A stretch of 64,000 bases of DNA. It comes from Puccinia triticina (taxonomy: Eukaryota; Basidiomycota; Pucciniomycetes; Pucciniales; Pucciniaceae). The stretch spans positions 4,340,001 to 4,404,000 of the forward strand of contig NC_070566.1 of the NCBI RefSeq assembly GCF_026914185.1. Reading direction: 5' to 3'. The notes beneath the pieces are model-generated. The model made no database searches, was not told where the DNA came from, and was given only the letters and a program-made list of their open reading frames with translations. Positions 53,641 to 64,000 of the stretch are shown piece by piece (position 1 is the first letter of the stretch; each line of letters begins with the position of its first letter). Position numbers and translations under genes: made by a program.

Positions 53641-55127
53641 ACCTCCTAACTTAACTAATTAACAGTTTAACATTAAGCGGACCGCCGCGCCCACCAACAA
53701 AAAAAATGGCAGCATTTCTCCCTTCCCCCACCCCAAAAAAAAATACAGGTCCCAATGCACCTGGATCGCTTGGCTCTTTAAGCAATTGGCGCCGAGCAAG
53801 AGCCAAGCAATGACCAGCAATCATCGACTTGCTGCCTCCTTTTATACTTTTCCCCTATACTTCAATTCAAGCCGGACTCTGTTATTTAATTTCCTTTTCC
53901 CCTCCCACCTTGGCCCACATCCCCCTCCCCTTTTTCTTCCATTTTCATCTTTCCACATGCAATCAATCACTTGAAAACAGTTACCTAAGGTTCTTTTCAG
54001 AACTCTTAAAATCACCCCGAGTCATTTCCCTAGCCCTTCTCCAGGCTGACACCTTTTCCGGCGTGCCTCCGAGTCTTCCCGGACGCAATTGATCCCACAA
54101 AAATGGGAAATTGAGTTTCTTTTCAGAAGTTTCATCAACGCCCTCCGCGCACCTATCCAACCCGCTCTATAAAATCCAACTCCGGCGATCCGCGTATTCT
54201 GATTGGAGGAGGATGCCACCTTGGCATACCATAAAGGCAGCGTTTTAGGAAGTGTCTTAAATTAATGGTGAATGAATTTACACCAGCGATCACAGGGCGG
54301 CGCAGCCGCCCTTAAACGCTAGTCCCTCTAGTGGAGGGCGGGACGCCGTCCCGCAGGAACCCTCCGAAAGAGGAACTTGCAATACAGGCTGTGTCAACCC
54401 CCCGCGGGAGCACAATCCTATTGAGGCTCTGGTCTGACATCGCAGACAATATTTTTGTCTTACCCTGTCTGTTTTTTGTTTTTGTTTTTTTTGTGCCATC
54501 CTTTTCCCCAGGTTTCTGCATCTTCAAGGCTGAGTTCACATCTCAACTCGACCAGATAGAATCGAAAAGCTCCGTTTTCGTCATTGGGAGGGCAAAGCTC
54601 TGACTCTGCTGAACAAGATATACAATCGGCCATTTATAATTCCGCGACACAGAGAAAGACAAGTCGTTAAACTCAATAAAATGTTTTGGCTGCGAGCAGG
54701 AGAGATTTAATGTTACAACTTGATGCCAGACATCATAGAAAAGTGAGTATAAGCTGCGCAAGAGGTACATCAAAATCTAGTACATTTCAGAGAGGCATAG
54801 GATTAGCACCTATGCTCTCCAATGTTGAATAGCCTATCGGAAGTAAAGACGTGGCAGGACACAGATCCTCTCTAGAAATTGGATTTCAAAATCGGAGGGC
54901 TGTGAAGATAAGAAGAAGCCCGAGGTTAGAACACTTTTCACTAGTAAACCATGGCGAGAGCTAAGCGGCAATGCAAACCATCGTGGATTCCGGCTTCGTA
55001 TGCCTCCTCTTGCCTTTCTTCTTCGTGTCGCTCATGTTGGTGCCATTCGTGGTTCGCGAAAGCTCCCAATGCTATTTTGCCGTACAAATTAACACCACAT
55101 CAGTTGAATTCTTATCACATACCGCTG
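53641..55127. other. Intergenic stretch with hairpins
   Basis: No gene is supported here. An inverted repeat CTTGGCTCTT...AAGAGCCAAG lies at about 53769-53809. At 54296-54370 four GC-rich hairpins follow one another (GGGCGGC-GCA-GCCGCCC, CCCTC-TAGTG-GAGGG, GGGAC-GCC-GTCCC, CCTC-CGAAA-GAGG). A CT-rich strip precedes 53950. Confidence 0.5.
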
Positions 55128-56336
55128 TTATGACGCACCTAAGCCACCTAACACCCCAAGACCAGCTCCGAGCATGCCTTTCTTTTTCGCATCAGGTGCT
55201 GGTGGTGCATTGGCCATAGGATTCGCCGAAGGCCCTCGTTGAGGCGCAGGGGCGTATCCACCAGCAGGGGCATTCACATCTCCTGGGTGACCATAGCTTC
55301 CGGGAGGTGGAGCATTAGCCGGTGGTGGGGCGCCATAACCATTTTGCGGAGGATAGTTATTGGGGGGAGGGCCATAGTTGTTAGCTGGAGGCGCCCCGTA
55401 GTTGTTCTGAGGAGGGCCATAGTTATTTGCTTGAGCGGGGCCCGATGGCGGCCCGTAGTTGTTGGGAGGAGGTCCCCAATTAGATAAAGGGGCTGGCTGG
55501 CCGGTTGGCGCGGAATAGACATTCTGGCCTACCAAGAAGCAAAACTTTGAGCTTCAATGATTTGGAGGATTTCACGGTAGCCAGTAACTTACCGTTCTTC
55601 TCTGCGGGATTCTGCCCACCAAACGGAACACTGCCACCCGGTTGAGGGGTTCCTTGAGGTTGACCATAATTGTTCGGGGGGGCACCCCAGTTTCCATTCG
55701 AAGTAGGGACTGGAGCTGCCCCGTAGCTCCCCATTGGGGGTCCAGGTGGGCCATTCGGGCCTAAGGACGCAACAGAGCTTTTAGATTCAGTGGTATGCAA
55801 CAGCAACTGAACGCAACCGTACCATCTTTGTCTGCGACTTTCTGATCAGTGGGAGGAAGGGCTGCCGCAGAAGGAGGTGGGCCAGCAGGGGGAGCGTATT
55901 GAGAACCTGGTGGGGGTGGGACCGGGTTCGGAGGGGTCCATTGGGACTGGGGTGGTTGGACTAATGTGTTGACATAATACCAGGCATTGTACTGGGCATT
56001 CCATTCTTTTCTCCTATAAGTTCCAAAAGCCAAAATTCATGTGATTTAGTTGCTTGCTCGTCAGTCTCGAGTAGTCACAAGTGAGTTGACTAGTCATCAT
56101 AGCGGAACTCACCAGCCATTAGGGAGTGGTGGTTCACCATTTGGAGGTGGCGGTGCGCTCCAACCACCCCCTCCGTTCGGAGGTCCGCTTTGGTAGTTTG
56201 GTTGGCCTGCAGGTCCAGATTGATTATTTTGGGATCCTTGAGTCGGAGGCGCCCCACCAGGATTTCCAAGTGATGGTCCGTAATTGTGCTGATAGCCTGG
56301 AGGAGGTGCGGATTGATAGTTTTGATTGTAAGCCAT
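55128..56336 (-). CDS. WW-domain, proline/glycine-rich protein (four exons)
   Basis: Exons 56336-56113, 56013-55823, 55760-55593 and 55528-55128 are joined by introns of 99, 62 and 64 bp with GT-AG ends (GTGAGT, GTACGG and GTAAGT donors). The total of 984 nt gives 327 residues. The splice of exons 1 and 2 restores a complete WW domain, LPNGWRKEWNAQYNAWYYVN followed by QSQWTPP, with both signature tryptophans and the tyrosine pair; WW domains bind proline-rich ligands. The rest is low-complexity: NYGPP and NNYG repeats rich in Pro, Gly, Asn and Gln, and a C-terminal KKKGMLGAGLGVLGGLGAS glycine-zipper-like tail. It resembles yeast Wwm1-type small WW proteins in layout, but I do not assign orthology. 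The gene is intact and stands outside the transposon nest. Confidence 0.85.
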
Positions 56337-58663
56337 GTCTATTGCTAAATTTTAAAGGGAAATGATTTTATAGTTGCTCCAATCAAGATGACCAATTCGT
56401 AAGCTTGGGAGAGAAGGGGGTGGAACAAAACCGCAAAAGATGGAAAGCAGCCCCGGGTTCATAAGGAATAAGGCACCACCGACTCCCGTAGTGCAGCTTC
56501 ATTGCTACACATTTACATAAATATGTAGTCCACGCCAGTAGATCTGATCACCGCATCCCCAGCAGATCCCATAAGTAGAAAGAAACCTATGGGAAATGTG
56601 GCCTGGGAAGTTCGACCTAACGACCAACAATTGATACCAGCAGTCGCAGCGATTCCCATTCAGCACTGTAGGAAACAAATGAGTCCCGAGATAGGCAGCA
56701 GCTCATAGCCAACGCTAAAGTAGTAAAGCCTACGAAGCTTTGATACGTTGATCAATTGCTTCCTTGAGCCCTATCCCCAGGACGTAAAGAGCAAATATGT
56801 ACATACATATAACAATCAATGGTCTGAAGGCATTTGTTGGAATAAGGCAGCTCCTTTGAAATGTTATGTAACCTGGAAAACCACTACACAGCCTTACACA
56901 GCTGAACAAAGCCCCCCCAGGCCTTCCCGTGGGTGCTCGCCGGCAGGCGACGTTTCGCTTGCACGGGATTGACCTTGGGCCACTTTCACCGGTTGCCAAA
57001 ACAACATGAAATTTTAACGCAAGTTTTCTTGGTCTTTTTCGTTGGTAGAAATTAGGCACATGTTTGAATACAAATTTATAAAACAATCAAAAACATGAAA
57101 TCAAATGGAAATCTTGCAAAAGAAATTGAGAGATTTACGGCCAAGACTGTGAAATGTCTCAGAGTGAGATACAAAAATTATTATCAGAGGTATTAACACC
57201 ATGGTCCAGTCCATATTCAAGATGGACGGTCTGCAAGTTCGCAATGTCCACCGTTGACTGGGTGAATGTTGGTTCAAGTCGCTGGTGTTTGCGGGAGCGT
57301 GGACGCTCTGGGCCTTGACTGTTCTTGGGGGAGCCTGTGAGGAATCAGTGGTGGGCTATGTAGCAGTGTATCGGAGCTGTTTTTGGCGGTAGAGCTTCAG
57401 GCTTTTTTTCGCAACAGCAATTTGCGCATGTCTGAAGTGAATGACTGCGGCCGACGGGGAGGTCCAGCCCACAGTTTAATCATTAATGCCTTTGGCAAGC
57501 CGGTGTCGGCGGTCAAGCCAACAAAACACACGCGGCGGGCCCACACGGCGGTCAAGCCGACTCGCGACCGGCCGCATCACAGGCGAAGCTAACCGCGGCA
57601 CCCGAGCCTTCCCGCAACAACGCGGGCCTTTTTCTTAGGTATATCATGTGGGCCCGGGAACCTACACCTCGACGGCCACGAGTCGAGGGTCGTATGGTGT
57701 GCACTCTCACGGAAAAGCAGCAGAGGATGTGCCGGTCACTAAAATGTTTACAATCCAATAAGTACAACCGGTGAATCCAACTCAAGCTCATACACGCGAG
57801 CCGGGAGCTAGGGACATCATAGCCGATGCCAGAGGATGCCAGCCGCCTGCCGCTGCACCTCGGCACGATTTATGAACTGCCTTTGTGCATAAATATCTAG
57901 ATGGGGCTAGATGGTTACTTTTAACTTTATTATGTATTGAGGTATGTAGCAATTTGTTCTGGTAAATACACCGCCGTATACACCGCTGTTGTACAACAGC
58001 TAAGGGAAACCATGAATTGTTCACTTGGCATCACCTTCAGTTGTACATATTGCGCCAGTCTCTGAACTGATCAGCGGAGGACAGGATGCCGAATGTCGAA
58101 TCAGGTGGTATCCGGTGATAATGCGACTGGTTCAATTGAAACCAGGTCTTGTGATGTCGACTACTAGTCCAACAGTGGTTCATCACGCGTCCTTCAGCCT
58201 TTCTATAAGCACAACGCGCCTGCTTGGTTGATAAAGCCGCCGCCAGAAGCACTTCGGCGCTGCCCGCACGTCCTTTACCTGCCCACCGAGCTGCTAGCCT
58301 TCTGCCAGACCATCTCATCCTGATACAAATTTCCATCGCGTCTCGTCCGGCCACACCCTCCAGAAGGCTGGGATTTCAATCCACAACCCCAGCCCACTCC
58401 GCATCACTTCACATCTACCTCTTCTCATAGGGATTGACTGAGTTGCTGTGAGTCACGCATTTCTCTTTATAGCCCTGCTTTGACCCCAACTGATCCTGCC
58501 TTCAACTATTTCCTAATTCTGTGACCGGACAAGCCTAGTTCTTTCGTCCAAAAACCAACCACCCCTCGAACATTTCCATAACTTGTCACATTACCTCATC
58601 CCGAAGCCGGCTATCGGCTCACTTTCCACGCAATCTTTCTAATCCAATTTTTCAAAACTGCCG
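56337..58663. other. Intergenic region
   Basis: I see no supported gene over these 2.3 kb. It must include the promoters of the divergently arranged WW-domain gene (ATG at 56336) and of the serine-rich gene (ATG at 58664). Confidence 0.45.
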
Positions 58664-59905
58664 ATGGCCTACAACAATCACAAACCAAGGCTTTCATATT
58701 CTGTATCCAAGCTATCAAGCTCGGTGACCCATCAGTCGGCAAATCAGGAATCCAGCCATAAAACCCACATCCCCCGAGCTGAGGGTAGCTGGGTTGCCCT
58801 CCCCCCATTACCAGAAGGCGCATTCCACCCGTTTTCTTCGGCTGTCCAATTTGTCTCCACGACCTTGAAGCCTCTCACTGAGCCCTCGATTGCTTATCCA
58901 GCTGGCCCGTTACCCAACCATCTTTCAAGAGCAAACAGTCTTCTGTCCTCATCAACATCCCGGCTCAATGGTCTTTCAGCTTCTAATGCCCGTGCATCAT
59001 CAGCCAACTCAAATGGAGGACTAAAACGTAGCCGCACCACAACATCGTCCACCCATCCGACATCCATGAGCCGGAAAAGAAGTAAATCTGACTTTGGTTC
59101 TTCGAGCCACCGGCCAGGATCAAGCGATCAGCCGTCGCACGAAAAATTCCGTTCCGTCATCCCGGGTGGCAAAACCCAAGGATTTGGTTCATCATCATCG
59201 CTAGCCCATCTTAATGCGGCCCGATCAACGCGCCAACGCGCCCGTACTCCTGACCTTCATACCCCCGCGTTATTAATCCGTCAGAAACAGCGGCTTGCTG
59301 AAGCTTCGACTGACTTTTTGGTGCGACGAAATGGCTCTAATTCTTCTCCGTACCCGCAATACAACAACGCCGCAGTCAGATCTTCAACATCGCTCAAATC
59401 GTCCGCGTCGGTCGCTTCGATCGGTACGCTATATCCTTCAAGATCAAGAGCACATAGTCAGCTCAACACGATTCCCTCCGAACAGCAAGAAGAGGATCAT
59501 CAACTCGGGCCAGTACGAAGGACCTATCTAGGCGGGGTGGGCGTCTATCTCAATAATTCCCAAGATGAAGACGATCATAGCCAGGATGAGGACGAGAGCC
59601 CGCAAACGAGTTCAGTCGGCCATTCCAGACTGAAACCCAATCTGACCATTAACGTCGGCCTGTGCAAGAACGGACCGGAACTATCGAAGAACACGAGCAA
59701 CTGGTACAATCGTCTTTTGCTGTCGCCTCTGTCTTCCGCGGGCTCCTCGGTATACAGCTTTATTATGAATAGCGCGAGCCCATTGGTCACGTCAAATTCA
59801 GATGACCCTGAGGAAGTACACGAAAGGGATGACGGCGCTTCAGAGAAGGACTCAATCACTAAGGCTGCACCTTCTCGGAAACAATCTTTCCGACGTCATA
59901 AGTAG
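58664..59905 (+). CDS. Serine-rich protein of unknown function (413 aa)
   Basis: A single uninterrupted frame with an ATG preceded by a CT-rich, TATA-poor leader. The product is dominated by Ser, Arg and Asn-rich disordered sequence, with basic patches (KRSRTTTSS, SRKRSKSDF) that may be nuclear localisation signals, an acidic strip (SQDEDDHSQDEDESPQ) and a short hydrophobic part near residues 355-375 (LLLSPLSSAGSSVYSF). No domain is recognised. The length of the frame, codon regularity and position between genes support it as a real gene; many Ser-Pro and Arg-x-x-Ser sites suggest regulation by phosphorylation. Confidence 0.7.
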   Translation: MAYNNHKPRLSYSVSKLSSSVTHQSANQESSHKTHIPRAEGSWVALPPLPEGAFHPFSSAVQFVSTTLKPLTEPSIAYPAGPLPNHLSRANSLLSSSTSRLNGLSASNARASSANSNGGLKRSRTTTSSTHPTSMSRKRSKSDFGSSSHRPGSSDQPSHEKFRSVIPGGKTQGFGSSSSLAHLNAARSTRQRARTPDLHTPALLIRQKQRLAEASTDFLVRRNGSNSSPYPQYNNAAVRSSTSLKSSASVASIGTLYPSRSRAHSQLNTIPSEQQEEDHQLGPVRRTYLGGVGVYLNNSQDEDDHSQDEDESPQTSSVGHSRLKPNLTINVGLCKNGPELSKNTSNWYNRLLLSPLSSAGSSVYSFIMNSASPLVTSNSDDPEEVHERDDGASEKDSITKAAPSRKQSFRRHK

Positions 59906-61174
59906 CAGGATCACTTCCCGACATCGGCAAAAGTAGCAGGTTCACTTCCTGCCATCAGCAATTTATGAGTCGATCTGCCATACCGGATCTCGCCCGCATT
60001 ACGATATTTATTTTCCCCCTCCTCTCTGACACGCTGGCACAGAAGCCCGGAGCTCTATTTGTTTGGAACCTCACTTTATCCCAACACTTAATTCACTTTT
60101 TTCTTCTTCTTATCCACTTCGATCCGCTTTCCTTCAATTTTGCTTGCATCAATCGTTTCTCATCCTCGATCCGCTCTATTCTAATCTTGCTTGCATCATT
60201 CGTCTATCCCCACTTCCGTTCTGGATTGTCTCAGCATTCAATACAGACGAATTCTAATATTATTGCCTCTCATTTGGCTTCCTCAATTTTTCTGTTTTGA
60301 TCAATACTACTGTTTTTTTCTTGACTCTGAAGAGTCCCCATAATTTCATTTTTTTGATTGATGCCTATGTAAAATTTGTATTGAATTTTTTGTACGTAAT
60401 AGGGGACAAAAGCATAGGATTTATCAGCTGGAATGATTTCCAGGTGAATGTAATGGATGGCTCCTCCTATGGATTGTCGTAATATCGGAGCCCTTTTCCA
60501 TGAATTGCGAGATCTGGAGACTCTTGACAAAATAAAGCTTCAGCTTTTTAATTCAAAAACGCAATTGAATGGAAATAAAAAACACAAGGGAATTGTTGCG
60601 ATTAGAAGAAACAATTTATGGCGCCAGGTCAGGCTCGTTGACCCAGTCTGTTGATAACAACTCTGGTAAGTTGATGGGACCCGAAGATCATTTCCCACAG
60701 GATTCATAGGCGGCGTGAAAGAAGATCTGACAGCAAATCAAATCTGTTTTTCTCTTTTTCCAACCCGGCGGTTGAGTTCAGGTGCTGGCGGACTAAAGCA
60801 AAACCCTCCTAATTTCTTCTAAGGAAAGCAAAATTTTACTGGGGAGATCCGTGTACAGATCAACCTAAATCCAACACAGATGGATGCGCATGCATTTCTG
60901 TTACAAACAGACACAAAAAATCCGGGTGGAAATTGATGAGAAATAGAGGGAGACAAAACCCCCTTTTTTCCTGCTTTAAGCGTAATGTCTACCCTCCTTT
61001 TTCTCCTTTGCTTTTTTTATGAAACAAGGAATCTGTATTACTTTTGAGGTTCAAAGTTGTACCTATAATATATTGGAAAATACGGAATGGAAATGAAACT
61101 AAACCAGGACAATCAAGTGACGATGAAATTGTTCATTATGTTGAAAAGGCAGACAACGTTCTGCGGACTCTTAA
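59906..61174. other. Intergenic region
   Basis: No gene is supported. Directly after the stop codon a 30-bp near-repeat is visible (AGTAGCAGG(A/T)TCACTTCC(C/T)G, at 59903 and 59932). The remainder is AT-rich. Confidence 0.45.
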
Positions 61175-63607
61175 CTAATTCGCAATTTTTATTTCCGGCA
61201 ATTTATCGAACCATCCTTCCTGTTGAATACCATCGAAGATTTCACCTGATCGAACCGACAAGACACTGTAATTGATGGAGAAGTAAAGAGGATTGATGCT
61301 TGTAAGTTGGCCGTAACGAAACATAACAAAACACAGCGCGATTTTTCAATGAAGAGATGAATACGGAAAGGAGAAAGATTCTAACCTGAGTAAGCTATCA
61401 CTGATTCCGTGAGTTTTCTCGTTGCAACCTTGAAGCCAAACAGTAGGTCGGAACTTCCTAACTCTGATCTTTTGGTTCGCAGAAGAGGCCGATGTTGAGG
61501 AGTCTGAGGGGTCTGGTTCAACGAAGGTTTCAGGAAGCAACAAACGATAGTTTCTAGCAATATTCAAGTCGATGGGGGTTCTGTGAGAAGCTTCAGATGG
61601 ACAAGAGTCATGGTCGTGTTCGTCGGATAGTCCGCTGGATACAATGTCTGAATTGGTGGGACTTCCATCTGTTGAGTGTTCTGATGAAAGGTGGAAGCCG
61701 TGCAGCGAATCGATGGATAAGTTTGGCCACAGAGTTCGGAGGTTGATACCCGATCCGGTAAACTTGGTTGGTCTCCCAAACAAAATATCCTTCCAGCTTT
61801 GTCTCGAGTAACCGGTTCCTAGGATAACGGCATGGTAATGAGCCTTACTTGTCGTTCCTGTCAGGACATTCTCGAGAATCACGTCGACAGATCCGTCCCC
61901 GCTAGAGTTTGCTTCTGCTGCTGAGACATCAGTGTAGTTGATGATGTTGATTTTGACCACGTTGGCTCGGCCGGAGTCTCCAAATTGACCCCTGTCCATT
62001 CCCTGATCTACTTTTTGAGAGTACATAGTCTCGTATAACTGTGTTTCCGAAGGGAAATGATCATGAACCAAGTGAAATTCGTGAGTTCACCCATATAACA
62101 AGCCGAAAGAAGACTATGAAGAAGAGGGAAAAAAGACTGTGCTCACAGTGCCAAGAGTTTCGGGATTCACGACCGCATAGTTAGTTGCCGCAGCCTCCTT
62201 CAGGAGGATGTCGTTTAATTTCTTGTGACCATTTATCTGCGACTGAGCACTCAACCGCGGTCGAAGTTCTTGAGCGCTGAGGTCATAGAAGAAATTGGTC
62301 GACTGAGGATTAAAAACTTCATTGGAAAATGGAGAGTCGTCCGACGGCCGCAAATGGCCTTGCTTGATGAGTAAATCGAGCTCCGCACAGGTTTCTGCTC
62401 CGTCGAAAGATGCCATCAGAGGCTTGAGTCGATTGTAAGTCTCAATTAGTGTTTCAGCCGCGCTTTGCCCGGCGCCGATCACTGCGATCTTAATTTTTCT
62501 CAGCAAACCTGGTGGTGACTGGTCGCTAAACGCTGGCTCGGCGGGTGAGGAACAAGATGCCAGATCATCTGAGGGTGTCACTGAGTTGACGCTGCTTGCA
62601 GAGTTTGGTCTGTTCAGTTTGGGATTGCAAATTGGTTGCTGACGCGCCGGACGCTCATCCGGATAAGAGGAGGCGGACCAGATGAGCCTTCGTAGGATCT
62701 GATCGATATCTTGCAGGAAGGTAGACGTGTGTATGACGAAAGCCGGTTGTTTGGGGGGCGCATTGTACCCAATCTCTTGGAAAGATCTGGGCACTCTAGG
62801 AGTCCCGCCAACAGAGATGACCAAGTTCCGGCACAAGTGCTGCTGAAGGCCGCCATTTGAAGGCTTGGTAGAAGAGACTCGAAGGAATTCGACATCACCC
62901 GTTGGGCCTCTGACGCCCTCGACGCCGATGACGCGTTCACCATAGCATAAATCGATCGAGTTTAGCTTGCTTGGACTAGTAATCTTGTTCTTGCTGGAAG
63001 TCGCTGATGACGATGAGGAAACCACTACCACTTGACGGGCCACCCAAGCCAAATAATCAGCGAATTCGAGGCGAGTCGGGGTAAATGTCGCGCGATTGAT
63101 AAAATCGATAAGCCTTCCTTGACAGTGTAGATAGTTCAGGAAGCTGAACGGCGAACAAGGGTTACGCAGCGTTACTAGATCCTTGAGGAATCTGTGGACC
63201 AGGACCAAGCAACGAACAAAAAACAAAAGTCAATCTCCGTGTCTACAAATCAATTAGAGGATGTCTGGCTGCGTGGGGGTTATCATCTCAAGGAGATGAT
63301 GGAGATCTCAGGGGATATCATGTCGAACTGTAAATCGCGACGCGAGTTTGGGCCATGCCACGCGACAACACGTGGATAAGTTATTGTACAAAGTTTTATC
63401 ATCTCGATTTACTGAATTTATGGCTTCCGCTGTACGTAGATTTCCTACGTGCAAACATGGTGCACTTTTTTGTGGAGTTATGCAGTGGCCATCCACTGAT
63501 TTGTCCGAACACTCCCAAATCAAGGCAAAGGTGCTTCGGGCAGTGGAACTCAAACTGACGAGTGAAATGAATTGTACTTACGAGATTTGCATTCGACTTC
63601 CGTCAAT
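61175..63607 (-). CDS. L-ornithine N5-monooxygenase (SidA-type), 3' portion, partial
   Basis: SidA hydroxylates ornithine with FAD and NADPH, the first committed step of hydroxamate siderophore synthesis. Visible exons: 63607-63582 (IDGSRMQIS start), 63191-62147, 62038-61386 and 61265-61175, with GT-AG introns of 390, 108 and 120 bp. Junctions restore family motifs: MQIS/FLKDLVTLRNP, then SPFSFLNYLHCQGRL and FTPTRLEFADYLAW; the NADPH-binding IAVIGAGQSAAE; NPQSTNFFYDLSAQE and TNYAVVNPETLGT/LYETMYSQKVD; VILGTGYS; and LQGCNEKTHGISDSLLS/VLSVRSGEI. About 605 residues are seen, longer than usual because of Ser-rich insertions around residues 65-80 and 180-220 of the visible part. The N-terminal FAD-binding exon is not found in the last 390 bases, so it lies beyond the window or is lost. 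No stop or frameshift is present in what is seen. Confidence 0.88.
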
Positions 63608-64000
63608 CTGCAGGAGGAAACGGAAATAAGCAAGTCAATATATCAGAACCAGAGCTACGAAGACGCGCTTAATCATAGAGGTCCCAAAAACATTGGAAAG
63701 AGTGCAGCCGGAGAAATAGCCAGCTATACACTTAGATCGACCATATGTCTCAAGCAATCCCACATCTCTGACCGTCTCGCGGAACATGAGTCCACTTTTA
63801 GCCGAGTGACATCACTTGAAGCGGGATGATTGTGGTGCAATCTGTATCACGGATTCGATCTGCAATTTTCTTCGGCTATGTATGTATTACATAATCTCTG
63901 TAAATCGATCGCCGTCAGATTCCCGAAATCTCGACCCAGAAGCCGGGAATCTGGATACCGGGAGCGGGAAGGACGATTTCGGGATATGCATTTATATAGC
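63608..64000 (-). other. Probable upstream intron of the SidA-type gene
   Basis: Ends on the minus strand with a pyrimidine-rich CCGTTTCCTCCTGCAG acceptor at 63608. No exon coding the GxGPxxL FAD motif is visible. Near the right edge, TCCCGAAATC and inverted GATTTCGGGA copies form a short palindromic patch (63923-63985). Confidence 0.5.

Noticed and set aside
54312..54603. Short ORFs on both strands around the hairpin cluster
   Set aside because: They are short, low-complexity and without homology, and depend on the GC-rich hairpins.
57383..58430. Scattered ORFs of 60-105 codons
   Set aside because: They overlap each other on both strands, show no splice-linked continuation and no domain.

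Overview
The window reads as a transposon-dense chromosome segment of a basidiomycete fungus, most likely a rust (Pucciniales or a relative in Pucciniomycotina). Evidence: short GT-AG introns of 60-120 bp in the intact genes, fungal WW-domain and SidA-type genes, chromovirus-like Ty3/Gypsy elements, and premature stops that are all TGA and mostly sit in a TtGA context, as expected from CGA to TGA changes at TCG sites. The taxon is inferred; no marker gene is present.

Left part (1-8.27 kb): no intact gene. It holds a riboflavin synthase pseudogene split into two halves (1791-2200 and 7337-7713). Between the halves lie a solo LTR with a perfect 5-bp duplication (3188-4110), a Helitron-type 3' terminus (4664), and adjoining fragments of a COQ6 monooxygenase gene and a PIN4/Cip2-like RRM-R3H gene on the minus strand. 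The COQ6 piece still has its intron, so these look like DNA-level captures.

Middle (8.27-52.81 kb): one 44.5-kb nest of transposons, resolved by exact target-site duplications. The outermost Gypsy element B (8268-52805, TSD TTGCT) carries element A in its 5' LTR (8650-48987, TSD CGTGG). A's gag is split by a 37.5-kb CACTA element (9370-46840, TSD ACT) built mainly from a 173-bp repeat in two converging arrays. The CACTA hosts a palindromic hAT-like element whose own TSD took a solo LTR, a near-intact chromovirus Gypsy-1 (13625-25902, TSD TGTAC) that in turn carries a Tc1/mariner element and a TA-flanked MITE, a second hAT-like element, a Helitron (29011-32612, inserted at an AT dinucleotide), a GCTACGC-rich foldback element, and a minus-strand Gypsy-2 (34333-45042) that contains a CACCA-ended element. 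Depth reaches five levels.

Right part (52.81-64 kb): a tandem-repeat patch with a tRNA-derived SINE, then three host genes: a WW-domain, proline/glycine-rich protein (four exons, minus strand), a serine-rich protein of unknown function (plus strand), and the 3' portion of an L-ornithine N5-monooxygenase (siderophore biosynthesis, minus strand, running off the right edge).

Most unusual observations: a 41-nt hairpin in the LTRs of A and B whose stems differ completely but keep the same geometry; a 401-codon ORF overprinted on the start of the Gypsy-1 polyprotein; a Gypsy-2 primer-binding site that extends into a nearly whole tRNA-Tyr copy; four copies in Gypsy-2 of a module with a GTAAGT donor in a hairpin loop; and the complementary gag-only (A) and pol-only (B) make-up of two related elements.
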